From NCBI GenBank assembly GCA_017481495.1, contig JAFUPC010000116.1, positions 1 to 43,690 of the forward strand: a DNA stretch of 43,690 bases, read 5' to 3'. This document shows positions 42,792 through 43,690 of this stretch, one piece after another (the stretch's first letter is position 1; the number at the start of each line of letters is the position of its first letter). Position numbers and translations under genes: made by a program. Below the pieces are notes generated by a model, which was given only the letters and a program-made list of their open reading frames with translations, had not been told where the DNA came from and ran no database searches. Origin of the DNA: Clostridia bacterium (GTDB lineage: Bacteria; Bacillota; Clostridia; Oscillospirales; CAG-272).

Positions 42792-42937
42792 TGTAGGGGT
42801 GTCCCGGTTTCGCGGAGCGAAACCCTTATGCCGCCCGCTGTCACCGTGCAACGATGACGGTCACCGCTACGCGGTGACATATGATAAATGGTGCGAAAGA
42901 TTTTCAAATCACCGGACGCCTAATGGGCGCCCCTACA
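42792..42937. mobile_element. 146-bp inverted-repeat element (MITE- or REP-like)
   Basis: The ends TGTAGGGG and CCCCTACA are perfect inverted repeats. Inside are further hairpins (GGTTTCGC/GCGAAACC near 42806-42824 and CACCGC/GCGGTG near 42863-42877). No open frame of interest is present. TGTAGGGG-ended small elements are common in Clostridia genomes, but copy number cannot be seen in this window. Confidence 0.5.
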
Positions 42938-42957
42938 GACATAACAAATGTCATTTT

Positions 42958-43263
42958 CTATATCATTGCAATCAGCACAATCCCCGCCGCTTGCAAAACC
43001 ATAAAAACCGGAACCAAGATCCTGAAACACAGGTGCTGTGTTTTGTGCCGGAACACACGCATTCCGAGAAACGCGCCGATTCCGCCAAAGAAAAACGCGG
43101 AGAGGAGCAGTGTCCGCTCGGAAATGCGCCATAAACCATGCCGGGCTTTGTATTTGTCAATGCCGAACAGCACAAAGGAGATGAGCGAGAACAGCAGAAT
43201 CATTACCAGACATCCGGTCATGTGCGATGAGAGAAAGCAGATGATGGGGGCAAGCATATCCAT
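42958..43263 (-). CDS. DUF1294 family small membrane protein
   Basis: GAGGT five bases upstream favours the ATG at 43263 over one at 43275, giving 101 residues. Three hydrophobic segments are visible. The DUF1294 signature is clear: FGIDKYKARHGLWRISERTLL, then FFGGIGAFLGMRVFRHKT. Function is unknown. It stands alone on the minus strand beside an inverted-repeat element and upstream of a repeat-rich gap. Confidence 0.85.
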   Translation of the reverse strand: MDMLAPIICFLSSHMTGCLVMILLFSLISFVLFGIDKYKARHGLWRISERTLLLSAFFFGGIGAFLGMRVFRHKTQHLCFRILVPVFMVLQAAGIVLIAMI

Positions 43264-43431
43264 AATGTACCTCATTTAACGTAATGAAACCGCCGGACGA
43301 GATACGTTTTCTGCGTGTCGGTAAATGTGCCGCCGCAGATCAAATGGTGATTGGTGCGGAGAAGGAGCTCGTGGGGGGTGTAAGTCATATAATCATACTC
43401 CCAAGCAGAAAATTTCGACAAGAAAACATCA

Positions 43432-43512
43432 CCCGCGAAGCGGATATCATCGGTGCGTATGCAACGATATCATACCCGCAGGGTATATCACCCGGGCGAA
43501 TGCCCGGATATT
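43432..43512. repeat. REP-like palindromic stretch
   Basis: Short hairpins follow one another: ATACCC/GGGTAT near 43471-43486 and CCGGGC/GCCCGG near 43492-43507, joined by repeated GATATCA/ATATCAC words. No gene is supported between 43276 and 43552. Confidence 0.4.
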
Positions 43513-43518
43513 ATTGAA

Positions 43519-43547
43519 AAACCCGGATTCTTTTGGAATCCGGGTTT
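43519..43547 (-). terminator. Terminator of the tRNA-Arg/tRNA-His operon
   Basis: AAACCCGGATTC and GAATCCGGGTTT form a perfect 12-bp stem. On the minus strand it runs into TTTTT just downstream of tRNA-His. Confidence 0.9.
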
Positions 43548-43552
43548 CATGG

Positions 43553-43627
43553 GGTGAGTAATGGGGTTCGAACCCACGACCTCCAGGGCCACAACCTGGC
43601 GCTCTAACCAACTGAGCTATACCCACC
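43553..43627 (-). tRNA. tRNA-His (anticodon GTG)
   Basis: On the minus strand the acceptor GTGGGTA pairs with TACTCAC, with the extra 5' G (-1) opposite C73 that marks histidine tRNAs. The anticodon loop is TTGTGGC between CCAGG and CCTGG stems, and the T loop is TTCGAAC. CCA is not encoded. Confidence 0.96.
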
Positions 43628-43633
43628 ATATGG

Positions 43634-43690
43634 CGCACCCTGGGAGACTCGAACTCTCGACCTACTGCTTAGAAGGCAGTTGCTCTATCC
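43634..43690 (-). tRNA. tRNA-Arg (anticodon TCT), 5' part outside the window
   Basis: The minus strand shows GGATAGAGCAACTGC, the anticodon loop CTTCTAA (TCT), the T arm and the 3' acceptor half AGGGTGC with discriminator G. The 5' acceptor half lies beyond the window end. It is 6 bp upstream of tRNA-His. Confidence 0.92.

Noticed and set aside
43284..43517. 77-codon plus-strand open frame before the tRNA genes
   Set aside because: No ribosome site or family motif, and it runs through palindromic repeat sequence.

Overview
The window looks like a chromosomal segment from an uncultured gut- or rumen-type Clostridia (Oscillospiraceae-like Firmicutes). The basis is a GC content judged by eye to be in the mid-50s percent, sharp SigA-type promoters (TTGACA-17-TATAAT), Gram-positive lipoprotein solute-binding proteins, an argR-recN style housekeeping operon, and Clostridia-type domains of unknown function (DUF3783, DUF3899, DUF1294). 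No species can be named from the sequence alone.

Layout. (1) 1-3774, minus strand: an asparagine-synthase-like amidotransferase, an ATP-grasp ligase and an aspartate racemase in one tight operon. This set matches the D-Asp/D-Asn peptidoglycan cross-bridge pathway of Enterococcus faecium and Lactococcus. (2) 3938-9238, plus strand: a perfect SigA promoter, about 700 nt of structured non-coding RNA that I identify as OLE RNA, its membrane partner OapA, then tlyA, nadK, argR and recN. (3) 9242-17751: two near-identical Rpn/PD-(D/E)XK nuclease genes in direct orientation flank a solute-binding lipoprotein plus GH20-like hydrolase pair. A sigma factor with a long extra C-terminal half follows behind a perfect cre-like palindrome, then a second orphan solute-binding lipoprotein. 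(4) 17781-24346, mostly minus strand: a MacB-like ABC exporter, a small alarmone synthetase, tRNA-Trp and tRNA-Arg, two tandem histidine phosphatases and a GNAT acetyltransferase. (5) 24443-29069: carbohydrate genes (GH39-like glycosidase, heparinase II/III-like lyase, Gfo/Idh/MocA oxidoreductase). The last two are divergent around a perfect 18-bp palindrome. (6) 29105-31555: DUF3783 protein, P-loop uridine-kinase-like protein and SseB-like protein. (7) 31864-42641: peptidase T and an oligopeptide ABC transporter (SBP-B-C-D-F) followed by a DUF3899 membrane protein. Every Opp component except OppB is enlarged, most strikingly OppD with about 375 extra residues inside its ATPase domain. (8) 42642-43690: a small inverted-repeat element, a DUF1294 protein, and tRNA-His and tRNA-Arg(UCU), the latter cut by the window end.

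The most interesting parts are the OLE RNA/OapA locus and the coordinated enlargement of the peptide transporter. Peptide uptake and tripeptide cleavage (pepT-opp) plus scattered polysaccharide-degrading genes suggest a fermentative gut organism living on peptides and glycans. All family calls rest on motif and context recognition, not on database searches.
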